From NCBI RefSeq assembly GCF_047663525.1, contig NC_092590.1, positions 14,962,001-15,026,000 on the forward strand: a stretch of 64,000 bases of DNA, in the 5' to 3' direction. This stretch comes from Anas platyrhynchos. Taxonomy: Eukaryota > Chordata > Aves > Anseriformes > Anatidae. The translations under genes and the position numbers were made by a program. This document shows positions 1 through 12,772 of this stretch, piece by piece. The first letter of the stretch is position 1. The number at the start of each line of letters is the position of its first letter. The notes under the pieces were generated by a model that saw nothing but the letters and a program-made list of their open reading frames with translations, did no database searches and was not told the origin of the DNA.

Positions 1-139
1 GGTGTTCAACTGCATAGCATGGTAAAACCACCATAGCTACATCCATAGCTTGACATGCATCAAGGCATGCAGTCCTCACTGAAAGCATTCCCTCCCACCT
101 TGAGGCTATAACATGCTTCAGTTCTTCATTTGTGCTCTA

Positions 140-218
140 GGTGATCATGTTTGGCAGGGGCTTCGGACTAGATGATCTTCAGAGGTCCCTTCCAACCTCA
201 ACCATGGTTCATTTCTAC
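140..218 (+). repeat. CR1 LINE 3'-end fragment
   Basis: The stretch reading GGACTAGATGATCTTCAGAG followed by GTCCCTTCCAACC is the characteristic 3' end of avian CR1 elements, in plus orientation. Only the last part of the element is present, which is usual for 5'-truncated CR1 insertions. The remaining bases from 1 to 455 show no exon that I can recognise; they would be intron of the HERC-like gene. Confidence 0.7.
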
Positions 219-455
219 AGTCAGCCAGGCACTGCTCAAGAGCATGATTTGGGGTAGGTAGCGTGACAGTAATAGGTAGGTAGTGGGACAACTCAACTCC
301 TTCAAAGACATGCTAAAAAGATTCCTAAAGGAATGTCAAAGCACCATGTTTCCTCATAAGAAGGAAACACCGAAAATTCAACAAAGAAAAATGATTGAAA
401 TATTCTAAATCATACTGATGCATCCTGTCTAATCTGGATCCAAACACTTTCTCAC

Positions 456-3400
456 CTGGTAAAGAATATGCAGTATTTGCAAAGCCTCATGCAGTTCAAT
501 GGGAGTCTGGTGTCCAAAGAGATATAATGGACTGTTGAAAATATATCTGAAAAATCGAGACATTGTGTTCTGCGAAAGCTTCTGATATATACGGACCAGA
601 TTCTTGAAAGATAATGTGTCTAGATTTGACCACAGGCATTCTGTAAATAAAACAACAGCTAGTAAGATACCCACCACAGGTAACATGCAAATAACTACCT
701 TTTTTTTTTTTTTTTTGGATTAAGTTGCATTTTCCCTTCTTATCAACTGAACAAAACAAAATGCTTAATTTCATAGTACAAAATTAGTAAACCTCAGATT
801 GAAAAACACTGTTTTTCTTGTGCCTGCTTTTTCTGTAGTAGTCCCCATATTTGTGTTTCTACCAAAAGCATTTTTTCCAGGCTGAACTCTGGAACAAATT
901 ACATCAACAATATTATCTCTTGTTCCATAGCCCAAAATGACCAAACATTTAATCATTCAATTCCATCAACTTCAAACCCTACCAAGAGCTTTCCGGTCCT
1001 TCTTCTGGAGCCTCAGAATGGCTTTTGCTAACAGCTGGAGAGAACGGTAAGAGCTGTCATCATCTCCCTGAAGAAGAAAAGGCAAAATCAAGTAGACTCT
1101 GAAATTTTCTGGTGAGATGGGAGATGAAGACAATGACGACAGCAAATTCACAATTCCATTTTGCACCTTCAGAATAATAAAAAAAAAGAAAAAGAAAAAA
1201 AAGGGATTAAAAATGCAATTGGGTTATGCCAAAGTAATCTATGATTTAGGTTAGCACAGAATTCGTTTCATTCACAAATCTTCCTTCACACACTAGGTCT
1301 AGGATACTACCTTTAAATTCAATTCCTGAATTAGTCAGTTTTCTGATTGATTTTGGGTAACTCATTCATCCACTTATTTCCCCCAATAGAAGACAGACAA
1401 CTTCTTTCTGGGGTAATTCTGCCATCATTTCTCTTCATTGGGAAGCCCGGCAGCTTTTTGTAAAAGGGCTTATTCCCTGCATGAAGACTTTCATAAAACT
1501 TCACCTCTCCATGATTCAGCTTCAGCAGGGACAACAAACAAACTCTTCAAGAAGCTTCCTGAAAGGTTGGATTTTTTTTTTTCCATTCAGGTTGGAAAAG
1601 ACCCCTAACATCATCTAGTCCAACCTTTAACCTAGTCCTAAAGCCCACCACTAAACTATGCTACTAAGGTCTAAATCTAAGGCTTCTTGAAGACCTCCAG
1701 GGATGGTGACTCAACCACTTCCCTGGACAGCACATTCCAATGCCACACAACCCTTCCGGTAAAGAAATTTCTCCTAATATCCAACCTAAACCTCCACTGG
1801 CACAATTGAGGCTATTTCCCCTCATTGTATCACTTGATGCTTGGGAGAAGAGACCAACCCTCACCTTGCTACAACCTCATTTGAGGTAATTGTAAAGTAC
1901 AATAAGGTCTCCCCTGAGCCTTCTCTTCAAGCTGTACAACCCCAGCTCCCTCAGCCACTCAGAACAAGTCATAAGACTTCTCTAGACCCTTCACCTGCTT
2001 TGTTGCCCTTGTTTGGGCACACTACAGCACTACAATGTCTTTCTTGTAGCAAGAGGCCCAAAACTGAACACAGTTTTCAAGGTGCAGCCCAGAACCAAGT
2101 ACAGGGAGGGGAGGGGAGGCAATATCTTCCCTGGTCTTGCAGGCCACACTATTTCTGATACAAGCCAGGATGCTGTTGGCCTTGTTGAACCTCATACAGC
2201 TGGCCTGATGCCATCAACCCAGCCTATCCAGAGTTCTCTGCAGAGTTTTCCTACCCTTGAGCAGATCAACACTCATGCCTAACTTGGTGTTGTCAACAAA
2301 CTTACTGAGGGTGCACTCAATCCCCTCATCCAGATCATTGATAAAGATATTGAAGAAAAGTGGCCCCAATACCGAGGCCTGAGGGACTCCACTAGTGACC
2401 TGCCTCCAACTGGATTTAACTCCATTCACCATGACTCTTGGGCCCAGACATACAGTCAGTTTTTAACCCAACAAAGCGTACACCAGTCCAGGCCTTGAGC
2501 TGCCAGCTTCTTCAGGAGAATGCTGCATGAAACAGTATCATAAGCCTTACCAAAGTGTAGCTAGACCACATCCACAGCCTTTCCCTCATCCACTGAGCGC
2601 ATCACCTTGTCATAGGAGATCAGGTTCCTCAGCCTTTGATAAACCCATGCCAGTCAGCATGATCACCTGGCTGTCCTCTAAGTGCTGTGAGATAACACTC
2701 AAGATAACCTGCTCAGTGAGCTCCCTTAGCACTGAACTCAGACTGACAGGCCTGTAGTTTCCCAGATCTTCCTTCCAGCCCTTCTTGTAAACGGGCATCC
2801 TATTTGCTGACCTCCAGTCAGCTGGGACCTCCCCTGATAGCCAGGACCACTAATAAATGATGGAAAGCAGCTTGGTGAACACTCCCACCTGCTCCTTCAG
2901 TACCTTCAGGTGGATCCCATCTGGCCTCATATGCTTGCATAGATCTAAGTGGACTAGCAGGTTGCTAACCACTTCCTCATGGATTATGAGGGCTTCATTC
3001 TGCTCCACATCCCTATCTACCAGCTCAGGGGGCTGAATACCTGAAGAACAACTGATCTTGCTGCTAAAGACTTAGGCAAAGAAGGCATTAAGTACCTCAG
3101 CCTTTCCTCATCTCTTATCAGTAGCAAAAGGTCCAGCGGGCACTGTCCCTAGCTGGCTCACTCAATAGCTCCGTCAGGAAGTTATCTTCCACACACTCTA
3201 GAAACCTCCTAAACTGTTTCCTCTGTGCTGGGTTGTATTTCCAGCAGACATCTGATAAGTTGAAGTCCCCCATGAGAACAAAGGCTAGCAATTACAAAAC
3301 TTCTCCCAGCTGTTTGTAGATAATTCGTCTGCTTCTTTGGCCTAGTTAGGCACTCTATAACAGACGCCCACCAGGACATCTGCCTCATTGGCCTTCCCTC

Positions 3401-6400
3401 TGATTCTCAGTCATAAACGTTCAATCCTGTCATCACCGTTATTAATCTCAAGACAACCCAAATGCTTCCTAACATATGGGGCTACCCCACCACTTCTTCC
3501 TTTTGTGATTTCTAACCTGCCAATATCCCTCGTGCCTTTGGTACCACATGGTTCTCCATCCCCTACCTCAACAGGGGTGGTAGACCAATGGACCTTGCTA
3601 GCACACTGTTCTTTAACCATTGTCATATCACCCCTAGGCTTGTCTCTGTCAAGCCTGGTTTTATCCCCTTCCCCTTTCAAATCTAATTTAAAGCCTTATC
3701 AGTGAGCCCTGCTAATTCCTGAGCAAAGATCCTTTTTTCCCCTTAGAGACAGGTGAACACCATCCAGTGCCAGCAGGCCAGGTGTCTTGTAAAATGACTG
3801 ATGGTCAAAAATTCCAAAGTTCTGCTGGTGACACCAGGCTTGGAGCCAGATACTGATTCGCTGACTTTTCCTATTCCTCAACTCATCAATTCCTGCAACT
3901 GGAGAGAGGGGAAAACACCACCTGTACTCCTGACCTCTCAAAAACTATGTCACAAGGCCCTGAAATCTCTTTTGATTGTCCTCAGACTTGGTCTTGAAGC
4001 TTCATCTCTGCGTACGTGAAAAATAACTGACAGCTAATAGTCTGAGGGTCAAACCAGGGCAAGAAGCTTTCTCTTCACATCCCTAATCCGGGCCCTGGGG
4101 AGGCAGCAGACCTCCCTATGAAGCAGATCTGTCTGCACTTTGGGCCTTCTGTTCTCTTCAGAAGGGAGTCTCCCACAACAGTGACCTGTCTTTTTGTCTT
4201 GGTGGGATCTATTTTAATGCAGGTGATGTTTGTGTCACATCCAAGCCAGATGTACCGCATTCCCCAGTGTTGCTCAGATCGACCTGCAAAGCTTCACACC
4301 TATTGTGCAGGGGCACCTGAGAAGGTGGGAAGTTCCTAAGGGGACGAGCCTGCTGCGCCAGACCAGGACTTGTTGCCATTGCCCCTTATTCTCTAATCGG
4401 TGCATGTGAGAAATGCCTTGCATGCCCTGATCCCCCACTCTGCTGCAGAACACCTCTGTCCTGCATTTGCTTTGTTTGTGAAAGACTGGGAAAACCTAAA
4501 CCTCTGGGGAAAATAGCAGTCAGACCTAGAGCTCCTTGGTGTCCGTGTAGTGAGAATTCTTACATCAAATTCTTACCTCCTGGTAGAGTGATGTCTTGTT
4601 GCTGATCTTCTTATAAAAGCATTGCACTGCTCTCATGTCTACACCTGAAATTTCTTTGGAAGTTTTGAAATGTGTGTCTCTGTCACAAAGGAAAAAAAAA
4701 ATCAAATGAGCTGTTTTTTGTTACTGACTGAACAGTGAAGCACCCTAACATCAGAAAATACTTAGAATTAAGCCCCAACTCCAGCGAGTACAGCTTCACC
4801 TGTTTTATAAAAATATTCTCACTGTGGTGTGTCCTCATTGATATTCTGTCATTCCCATCTTGTCTAGTGATGCACTGTTAATAACTGTTAATAACAGGCT
4901 TGCTTGTATTTCACCCAAAAATGAATTGCACTTCAGTGCTGGGAGGAGCTGTTATGGACTGTAATAAAGTGGGAGCTGTAATATTGCCTCACAAGATTAA
5001 AATCATCCATCAATTGTCACTATGGGATGGTCTGCTAGAATATCAGCTTCTACAGCAAATTTTGGTAGGAACTACAGGATAAAAAATAATTTTAGTTCAG
5101 GCTTTTCCTTGAAAATGCAGACTTGCTTCTTGCAAATTCAGATGCAACTATTCTTCTCTACATACATAGCTTAAAATAACACTTTGTGATCAGTTTATGT
5201 TAAGCAAATATTTTTTATGTCTATGTCAGCACACATTACCCCTTCTCCAGGAAGCTTCCATTGATGCAAGCCTCAGATGAAAAGATCAGTCTGATATTCC
5301 TGAGTAAGGGAAAAAAAAAAAAAAAAGCAAAGAAAAAAAACAATCCTTTGAACAAAAGTAGCAACTTCCTTATTTAATTCTGAAAGAACAAAAGCCATGT
5401 GTACAAGTGTATCTCCACATAACCACATAAAAAATCTTAACAACACTATATTGAGAGCTTTTACTCAGTCTCTAGACTGGTTTAACTTTGTCAGCTCTTC
5501 ACCAATTTAACAACCAATTATTGCAACGAGAAGGACTGGCTTCCAAAACCAGGCAGTACATCTGTTCTGTTCTTTCAAAAGGGTTATCAAGGGGCTGTTG
5601 CTTATGAACACATGTTTTTCCTATGAAAAAATGAAGTAAGAATTTCTGGTACAAGATATGGCCCTCAGCTAAATTCTCCAACATCAGTTCCTATAACAGT
5701 CTTCAAAGAATAGTAATTTTTAGGGAAAATTATATGTAGGGAAAAAAAAAAATCAACACCAGCATTCTGACTTACTTTTTTATAGTTTCCCAGCGTTTTG
5801 GACGGGAATTAGAAATCCATGCATCCACTTCATTCTCCTTCAGAGTTGCAATTCCATTCAAAGGATAGGAATTCTGTATGGAATGCATGAATATGTGATG
5901 AAATTTAAGGTATAGCAGATGTGATTCTTTTTTTCAAGTCAATCACTACAAGAACATCTCAGCCTAAATATAAATAAATTAATGGTCATCCAGAGTGACC
6001 CAGATGCAGAAAACATAGAACAGAAATATAATTGCAATACAAGTCTGTTTCTGATGTAGGCATGAAAAGAACTGCAAAGAGACTTATCTTTAGTTGGAGC
6101 ATTAAAAGCAGAATAGAAAAATCAAAAGCTTCCAACAGTATTGTGAACAATGGTAAAACTACTGTAAAAAAAAGCTGTAAACAAATATGTACATACCCTT
6201 TCCTTCAAACAAAGCACAATACTCTCATTTTCTTCTGATGTAGTTTCAATCACCTTTTGTGAGGTATTGTTTTCTGTGAAAGAATAAAAAGGTTTTCAAA
6301 CAGTTGAAAACAGTCATTGTTACATAGAGTTCAGTGCACAGAGGTGGCATATTAAAAAAAAAGACAGCAGCTGACTATCTAAAAGTTGATTCCTTGAGGC

Positions 6401-7970
6401 CATTACTCATGGTGATAAATCAAATAGCAAATAGATTTACACATTGCTAGACTGTGTTTGGGACTATCGAGCAAGCATGAGATAACAGTCTAAGCAACTA
6501 GAAGCCATTAGCTTTCTAGTGTAAACTGGAAATCAAGAAATCAAACTGAACTGAACAAATTAATACAGTTTGTACACATCTGCAGTGTTCATTACCCTGA
6601 CAGGATTTTCCATTATCCACTGGTGAATTGATGGGAAGTGGTATCAACTGATTAGCTGTTCTCTCATTTCCCGGCTGTCCTTCATCAGAACCAAATAAAT
6701 AGACTTTGTCCAAGGAGGGGACATAGACCAGGGTGTGCTGTCTGTTCAGAAAAAGAAAAATGGTCAGAATAAGTTAATACCTCTGAACTAGTTAGAGTAC
6801 AATTTACAAAAATGTTTTCAGAGGGGATAGCTGAGGCTTGTCTTTAGAAGTCATAACAGTCCAGCCATAGAGTCCCTTTAACTGAAGCCATAGGACCCTT
6901 TCCTTCTATAAACATAGTAAAAAAGTAAAAAAATACAGACTCAAATTTCCTATACTATCCCTGAATGTTTATGGTTTACCCTGCATTAAAATAAATAAAT
7001 AAATAAATAAATAAGTGTTATGCCTTGCTAAATTCCTTCCATTTTTTCCAAGTGCAATTTCCACACTGCTGAGTCTGATTCAAAACCCAGGAAATTCAAC
7101 GGGAGACTTTTTCTGTCCCAGTTCCAGAAAGGCAGAATGAAACCGGGTCATTTTCACCATTTCTTGGTTCTTTCTAAGGTTCCACCCAGTCTTTTGAATT
7201 AGATTGGAACTCAATGACTTTTCTGACTTAGCCTTTTGACAGTCTTCTGTCCTTTGGAACCCAGCACATCCTTCATTTCTTGGAAGAGCAAGAGCCAAGG
7301 ACTCCTGCTGGTTTTTGCAGCCCTCTCCCCCTGCTTGACACTTGCTGAGGGTTCTGATTTCACAGGGTTTTTGGCAGAAGGGTGGCCTGATCAGGAAGAT
7401 CCCTGAGAGAGCTGAACATACAGGGATTTGAACATATTGGTGACTTTCATCCCTGCTGTGGTTCAGTGATTTCCCTAAAACTCAGACCTCAAAAGACATT
7501 TTATTAAGGTACTTTCCTACCTTCCACAGGCAACCTGCGAAACTTTTGCTCCCCACAGCTCAGCCACTACACGAGGTGTTAGTTCATTCCGGGTGGAGTT
7601 GTGGCCAAGCTGGCCAGCCCCTCCTGCTCCAAACGTGCACACCAAGCCATCCTTGAAGATGAAGAAACAAACAACAGGATCTCTGCATTATTAACAGCAT
7701 TCAGATGGTCACCATCAAGAGAGAGACCCAGCAAGACACAATATGCATTATGGACCTTTTCTCAAAACATCCCTCATTGAAACACAGTTCACTTCTCATC
7801 AAGCCTAATCTGATGCTGTTTTTATGCCCAAATCCTTTAACTCCTGGAAAAAAAAGAAAAAAAGAAAAAAAAAACAAACCCTCCTGAGAATAACTCCCTG
7901 TTGTTTAAGAATTTTATTGTATGAGTTAAACCTAGCGAATGACCTATTGCTCTCATTTACTCACAGTATG

Positions 7971-8018
<48 letters not shown>

Positions 8019-10501
8019 AAAGTGTGTTTAAAAAGTATGAAGTATTGAACAGCTTCTCTTTGCCCCAGGATTATCATTCACCATCTCTCTCCCTGTTTAT
8101 GCAGATGATATGAATCTGAGCAAAGGCCAATTTTCCCACTACCACAGTTAGTCTGCCTTCGGGATCATTCATATCCAGAGTCTGATGGAAGCAAGCGTTG
8201 CCATTCCAATTTCTCTGTGTTGAGTTTTAACAGTGCATCTTTTCTCCCAGCATTTCTCAGGTGCTGAGTTTCAATTTCAGACTCACCTTGGAGAGAACTG
8301 CAGTATGATCTGCCCCACATGAGATAAATACAGTCTTCCAGTGCTCTAATGCTTCGATGTATGATGGGTAGTCCTTGTCTGGAAAGAAAATAGAGCATAG
8401 ATAAAGTGAAAGCATACTGGAGTGTAGAAATAAAGATTTAGAAAATACTTTTTTTTTTTTTTTCATTTTACAGTCCTATCTTACAGCAATTCATATATTT
8501 GTGACTTGGTTTCAAGGTTTTTTTTCTACCCTCCACTATAACGTTCTCTTTCTCATAATGTTCTGTCTGGTTCATAGTTTTTTCTCTGTTCAGTTACACT
8601 AGGTCTGAAACAAAATGCAACGCTTTCAGGTTTGTTGGACAAAAGGTACTTGGCCTCAAAACATCTGATTTTCAAGGAGTTGAACATATTCAACAACTTC
8701 AGGTTCTTTCTGGCTAAGGCAACTCTGCTCTTGCCTTCCAAGTTTGAAGACAGTGGGTCACTTCAATTATTTTCTCACCTTATTTTCACAGAAAATTAAA
8801 GAAGGCAAAGAGGTATAAAACGAATCTCTTTCATGAAAGATTGCCTGGAAAGAGACATATGGTTTTAGGAGCCCAGGCTACCCACTTGGCCACATAAAAT
8901 GATGACAAAATGATCTGTAGATATCTAACACCTAAATCCCTTGACCCTTCATGCATTTTCTGGTCAGGATGCAATAGCTTCAAAAGAAAAAACTTATCTA
9001 GATATACTCACTTCCAAAGTCCCTACCACCCACTGCTGTTCCAAAGAGATTTGGCACTCTAGAACAATTCCTGTGTGTGCAGAAAGTTCACTGAGCAGGA
9101 AAATACCTTTCTATTGCTTTGCTCTCAAACTGCTTTATTTTCTTACCTTCTGTGTGTCCAAGTCCCAGCTGTCCAAAGTTGTTCTTTCCCCAGGAGTACA
9201 CGGCTCCAGAGAGTGACACAGCAACGCTGTGAGCTCCTCCAGCAGCAATTTGAGCAAGTGGGATGCCCTTTAGTCCTTTCACCAGCTGCGGTGTGGAGGT
9301 GAGTGTCACTTGTCTCCCCACTCCAAGCTGTCCACGGGTGTTCTGGCCCCAGGTAAAGAGCTCACCTCCTTCACACGTGCAACAAAAGAAAACAGCTCTG
9401 TGTCATGCTTCCCTTGAGTCTTTGTACTCTGGGAATGGGAGTGAGAATCAGTGCTGGTTTCAGAGATCTGGCTCCTAAGCGCTAGGAGTACAGCAGCAGC
9501 AGCAGCAGCCAAATCTCCCTGTCTGCTTCTGCCCCCTTCAGGGCAGTGCCTGTGTGACTCAATGCAGCAAGAGCAAAAGCAGGGTGTTGCCTCTATTGCC
9601 ATACTTTTATGAACCAAAGAGCTCAAACGTAAAAATGTGCAGGTCTGGTGAGCATAGGGCGGGGCAGCCACGTCTGCTCTCCACAACGCACCTTTGAGGA
9701 GGGGCAGTGCTGAGGAATTGGGGAAGGACAGATCTGCAGGTCCCCGAGAGCTGGGGAGGAAGGGCAGTGCTGACAGAGAGCAGTTTGTGTCCCCTATCCA
9801 CTGCTCATTACTCGCTGGTGGTGTCACTAACTACTGCACACGGTTCAAGGTCTCCCTTCTGAGCGAGCCTGTCAAATGGGACTCCCATTTGGAGAAGAGG
9901 TGTGCATAAAAGAGACTACCTCTGCACAGTGCCATGGCGTGATGGTCCCCGCAGGTTATTTGAACAACTTCTTGGTTTCCCAGTTCTTTCACCAGCCTAC
10001 GAAGATAAGGAAAAAATACCAAATCAGAACAGATGCTGTGCCATGAGACTAAGTAAAAGGAGGAGGATCCTCTGCTCACCACGACCTAGGATGTTTAGCA
10101 GTACTTATATAGAAAAATATCGGTCGTCTCTCAGTTGATTCACCCTGCTCTTATACAAGCCTCCTTCAGCTGCACTAACTGATTTGATTGTGGTTCGTGA
10201 CAGAGGAAGCTGAAAGAGAATCAGTCTCATCCCTGGGCAAGTTAAGAGCAAATTCCATAAATGATATCCTGCTATTTCATTTGTAGATGCTGGTCACCCT
10301 CACAGATTAACCAGAAGGTGGTGAGGTTTAGGTGGGCCTGGGTCTTTCACACACAGCTTTCCTAAACCACGTGTAGTTCACCTGTCATTTGCAAACTGGT
10401 GTATCTATTTATCCTTACTGAGTTCTGAGAGGAACCTGTACTGTCAGTATCTCAAACAGCTCAGATCTTAGTGTTACCCTCGAGATCAGAGCATTTCTTG
10501 C

Positions 10502-10548
<47 letters not shown>

Positions 10549-11529
10549 AGAAAGTTCTGAGTTTTAGAAATGCAAGTATTCTTGTTTCATTTTTGCAGTA
10601 AGAGCATGCCTAAGTTTCTTGACTGTTACCTTTAGGAAAAGGAGGCCATGTTCTATAACCATTGCAATGCATACTTTCACCCTGAGGAAGCTTCTTACCT
10701 TGGCTTAAAGCAGTCATCTGAAGATGCAGCCCAGTTTTTGGAAAGCTTCCCATCACAGGAGAAAAGGGGTGTATGTGTTTCATCGCAGTTTGGACATGTC
10801 GCCTTCTCCTTTCTCTGCAGCTGCACTTGTTCTACAGCACAGATAAAGACAGGCATGGCAGTCACACCAAGGAAGCAGGCACCTCAACCATCTCTGCTCC
10901 TCCCCCAGTATCTCCGTGTGCTACTGCTTTCACTGAGAGTTTCTGCTCCTTGGGAAGAAGAGCAACAAGCATAGGCAATAATTTCTCATGTCACTTGGGG
11001 CTTCAGTGTCCTATGCACTACTTTGTTGTCCTCCAGCCACTCCCCTGGCTGTCACTGGAAGACACCTCTCCATCTCTCAGATACAGGCTCTGAATACAAT
11101 CCCTGACACGCCAGCAGAAGCACACGGATACTTTTGCACAGCCGTGGAGAGTATCCAAGGGAAAAAAAAAAAGGCACTTGCTGAGTTATCTGACTGCCCT
11201 AGATCCATCACACGCTTAGGCACAGGTTGCCTCGAAGCCAGATGTTTTGCAAGCAGCAAAATTCACACCTCGGCCATCCCACCGCCCACCCTTCTCACCT
11301 CCCCAGCTCAACCAACAGCATGCAGCCAGGCAGGGGCATCTCTCCCCATCACCCCCGTCTCCTCCCTGTCCCCTGGCTCCTGGCAGGGTCCCTGTCCCCC
11401 CACCCCCGGTACGCCGCCGGGTCCCCCCCCAGCACCTCCCGCTGCCGCCGGCTTCTGCTTTGCGCTGCGCTTCTGCTTCCCGGCCAGCTGCCGCCGCCGC
11501 TGCCGCTGCTTTGTCCTTCTCCCGGCCAT
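456..11529 (-). CDS. HERC5/HERC6-like E3 ubiquitin ligase, 5' part (HECT domain outside window)
   Basis: Thirteen minus-strand exons join in frame: about 11529-11413, 10820-10699, 9996-9920, 9365-9147, 8378-8287, 7651-7521, 6741-6596, 6273-6197, 5873-5776, 5299-5240, 4679-4577, 1166-983 and 640-456. They encode about 537 residues. RCC1-like blades are clear ([39 protein letters not shown], then [12 protein letters not shown]), followed by spacer motifs such as [14 protein letters not shown] and [11 protein letters not shown]. Recalled human HERC5 lines up throughout, closer than HERC4. Such proteins conjugate ubiquitin or ISG15 through a C-terminal HECT domain, which would lie left of base 456. 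The first exon is least certain: ATG at 11529 starts a short basic leader ([13 protein letters not shown]) like that of HERC5, but its donor near 11412 is weak. One blade reads GQPGN instead of GQLGN. A large CR1 copy lies between exons 983-1166 and 4577-4679. HERC3 is the alternative. Confidence 0.85.
1582..4350 (-). mobile_element. CR1 non-LTR retrotransposon, degenerate, with ORF1, endonuclease and RT remnants
   Basis: Read on the minus strand, from about 4350 down to 1582, the element keeps the order of a CR1 LINE. An ORF1-like part contains [13 protein letters not shown] and [14 protein letters not shown]. An endonuclease part near 3390-3300 reads like LVGVCYR. A reverse transcriptase part includes [14 protein letters not shown] (2798-2610) and [20 protein letters not shown] (2432-2214). 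The usual YADD catalytic box region reads FVDN. The CR1 3' end is at 1585-1630. Stops and frame changes interrupt every part, and at about 2.8 kb it is shorter than a full CR1 of roughly 4.5 kb, so it is dead. It lies in a HERC intron, same strand as the gene. Confidence 0.9.
6985..7013. repeat. (AAAT)n microsatellite
   Basis: A run of about seven AAAT units lies in a HERC-like intron. It is simple sequence with no sign of function. Confidence 0.9.
7972..8013. repeat. (TA)n microsatellite
   Basis: About 20 uninterrupted TA units followed by an A run lie in a HERC-like intron. The tract is long and pure, so it is likely to vary in length between individuals. Confidence 0.95.
10507..10545. repeat. 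poly(A) tract, 39 bases
   Basis: An uninterrupted run of A lies between two HERC-like exons (9920-9996 and 10699-10820). No recognisable retroelement precedes it on the plus strand, so it may be a plain homopolymer and not a retroposon tail. Confidence 0.9.
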
Positions 11530-11620
11530 ACCGTGCCAGCAAGCAGCCCGCTACCGCTAGGCTGAGCCCCAGGCAGCTCCTTTATCCCTGCTCCCCGCCC
11601 CAGCCAGCCTCAGCTTTCGG

Positions 11621-11648
11621 GAAACGAAAGCGAAAGCGAAAACGAAAG
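11621..11648. promoter_or_regulatory. Tandem ISRE/IRF-binding array upstream of the HERC-like gene
   Basis: Five GAAA units follow each other, the last four at exact 6-base spacing (GAAANN pattern). This is the interferon-stimulated response element bound by ISGF3 and IRF factors; the consensus needs only two to three units. It lies about 90 bases upstream of the proposed HERC-like start codon at 11529, in a GC-rich promoter region, and works in either orientation. That position and strength imply interferon induction of the HERC-like gene and favour the HERC5/6 branch over HERC3/4. Binding itself is inferred. Confidence 0.85.
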
Positions 11649-12246
11649 CCGGGAGCCCCAGCAGCCAGGATGCTGCCGCCTGGAGGTGCTGAGCTGGGAA
11701 ACGGGGATCTGCGCTCGAAAGGCTTTCCATTCTCACATGTCCTCTGCTGATGTCTGCTAAATCTCCCCCCCTGCCTCTAAAGGAGAGCACACGCAGGGCT
11801 ACGTGACCGCCTTGTGCGATAAATGACGCCCGTGTTAGGGATCAGATGCATGGAAAGACATAAGAGCATCTTTATACCCAATACCTTTAACAGATGAACT
11901 AAATGCTTAAAAAAAATCATGCTGCTGAATGCTGAGCACAGCTGGGAGGATAGCAGGGTAAGGCGTGCTGTGAAAGTAGCACTAGGGACGTGATTTTACA
12001 GATTCTTACTGGCGTTGAGTGAAATGCTGCAGAAAAAAAAAAATACTGAGACAACAGAAGTGTTTAATGTGATACATTTAAATGAAGCAGAATGGAGTGA
12101 ACAAAAAGGCACAGAAAGTCAATGTGGTGAAAAATAACAACAGGGTGGAGACGGAGAACACAGCCCTTTGACAGGGCTGGGGCAATGCTGTCCAGGGCAG
12201 GGCCCAGCCCAGGTCCTGCAGCACTCAGCATTAACCAGAGCAGTGC

Positions 12247-12366
12247 TGTGAGGCTTGGGACACCAAAGCACGAGCCGCAAAAGCACAGTCAAGTCCCTGT
12301 GCACCAACAGATGAGCTCATCTGTCCTCCAAAGAGAGCAAAGGAGCTCCAGACAAAGGCACAGGAA
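12247..12366 (+). repeat. Copy 1 of a diverged local duplication
   Basis: This segment, beginning TGTGAGGCTTGGG and ending near GGCACAGGAAT, recurs about 415 bases downstream at 12661-12771 with many substitutions and small indels. Shared blocks include CCCTGTGCACCAA versus CCTCTGCACCAA, ATGAGCT, GTCCTCC and GGCACAGGAAT. I do not recognise the repeat family. Confidence 0.6.
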
Positions 12367-12660
12367 TGTAGAGACTTGAGGGGAGGATATGAACAGAACA
12401 GTCACTAAAGCTCTTTCTTTCCTTTCAGAGCTACATCCATGAAGGTGAAAGTCACTCAGGGTACACACCGCAGTTCCCCATCGTACAAGTACCCCTGGGT
12501 CCTTGAGCAGAAGCAGTCCCACAGTTGGGTTTGCCTTTTGCCCACAGGGGAGCAAACAGCACTTGTCTTCCTAGCCTGTTGCCTGCAACACTACAGGGAC
12601 CTCATCTCTTTCTGTGATACATAGGAAGGTCTTTTGACAATGAAATAGCAAGCTATGGCC

Positions 12661-12771
12661 TGTGAGGCCAAAGTATGGGCTGCAAATGGACACTAGAGGT
12701 CCCTCTGCACCAAAGCATGAGCTAACGAGTCCTCCCAAGGGAAGAAAGGTGCTCCAAGCAGAGGCACAGGA
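12661..12771 (+). repeat. Copy 2 of a diverged local duplication
   Basis: This is the second copy of the segment at 12247-12366, in the same orientation. It ends with GGCACAGGAAT exactly where a CR1 fragment begins, so the CR1 insertion or a recombination at its edge may mark the boundary. Confidence 0.6.
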
Positions 12772-12772
12772 A

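Noticed and set aside
10507-10545. Poly(A) run as the tail of a processed retrocopy
   Set aside because: No gene-like sequence or target-site duplication is visible upstream.
11216-11750. Long Pro/Ala/Arg-rich open frames on both strands
   Set aside because: They overlap each other in a GC-rich promoter and first exon; only the minus-strand frame from 11529 resembles a HERC N-terminus.
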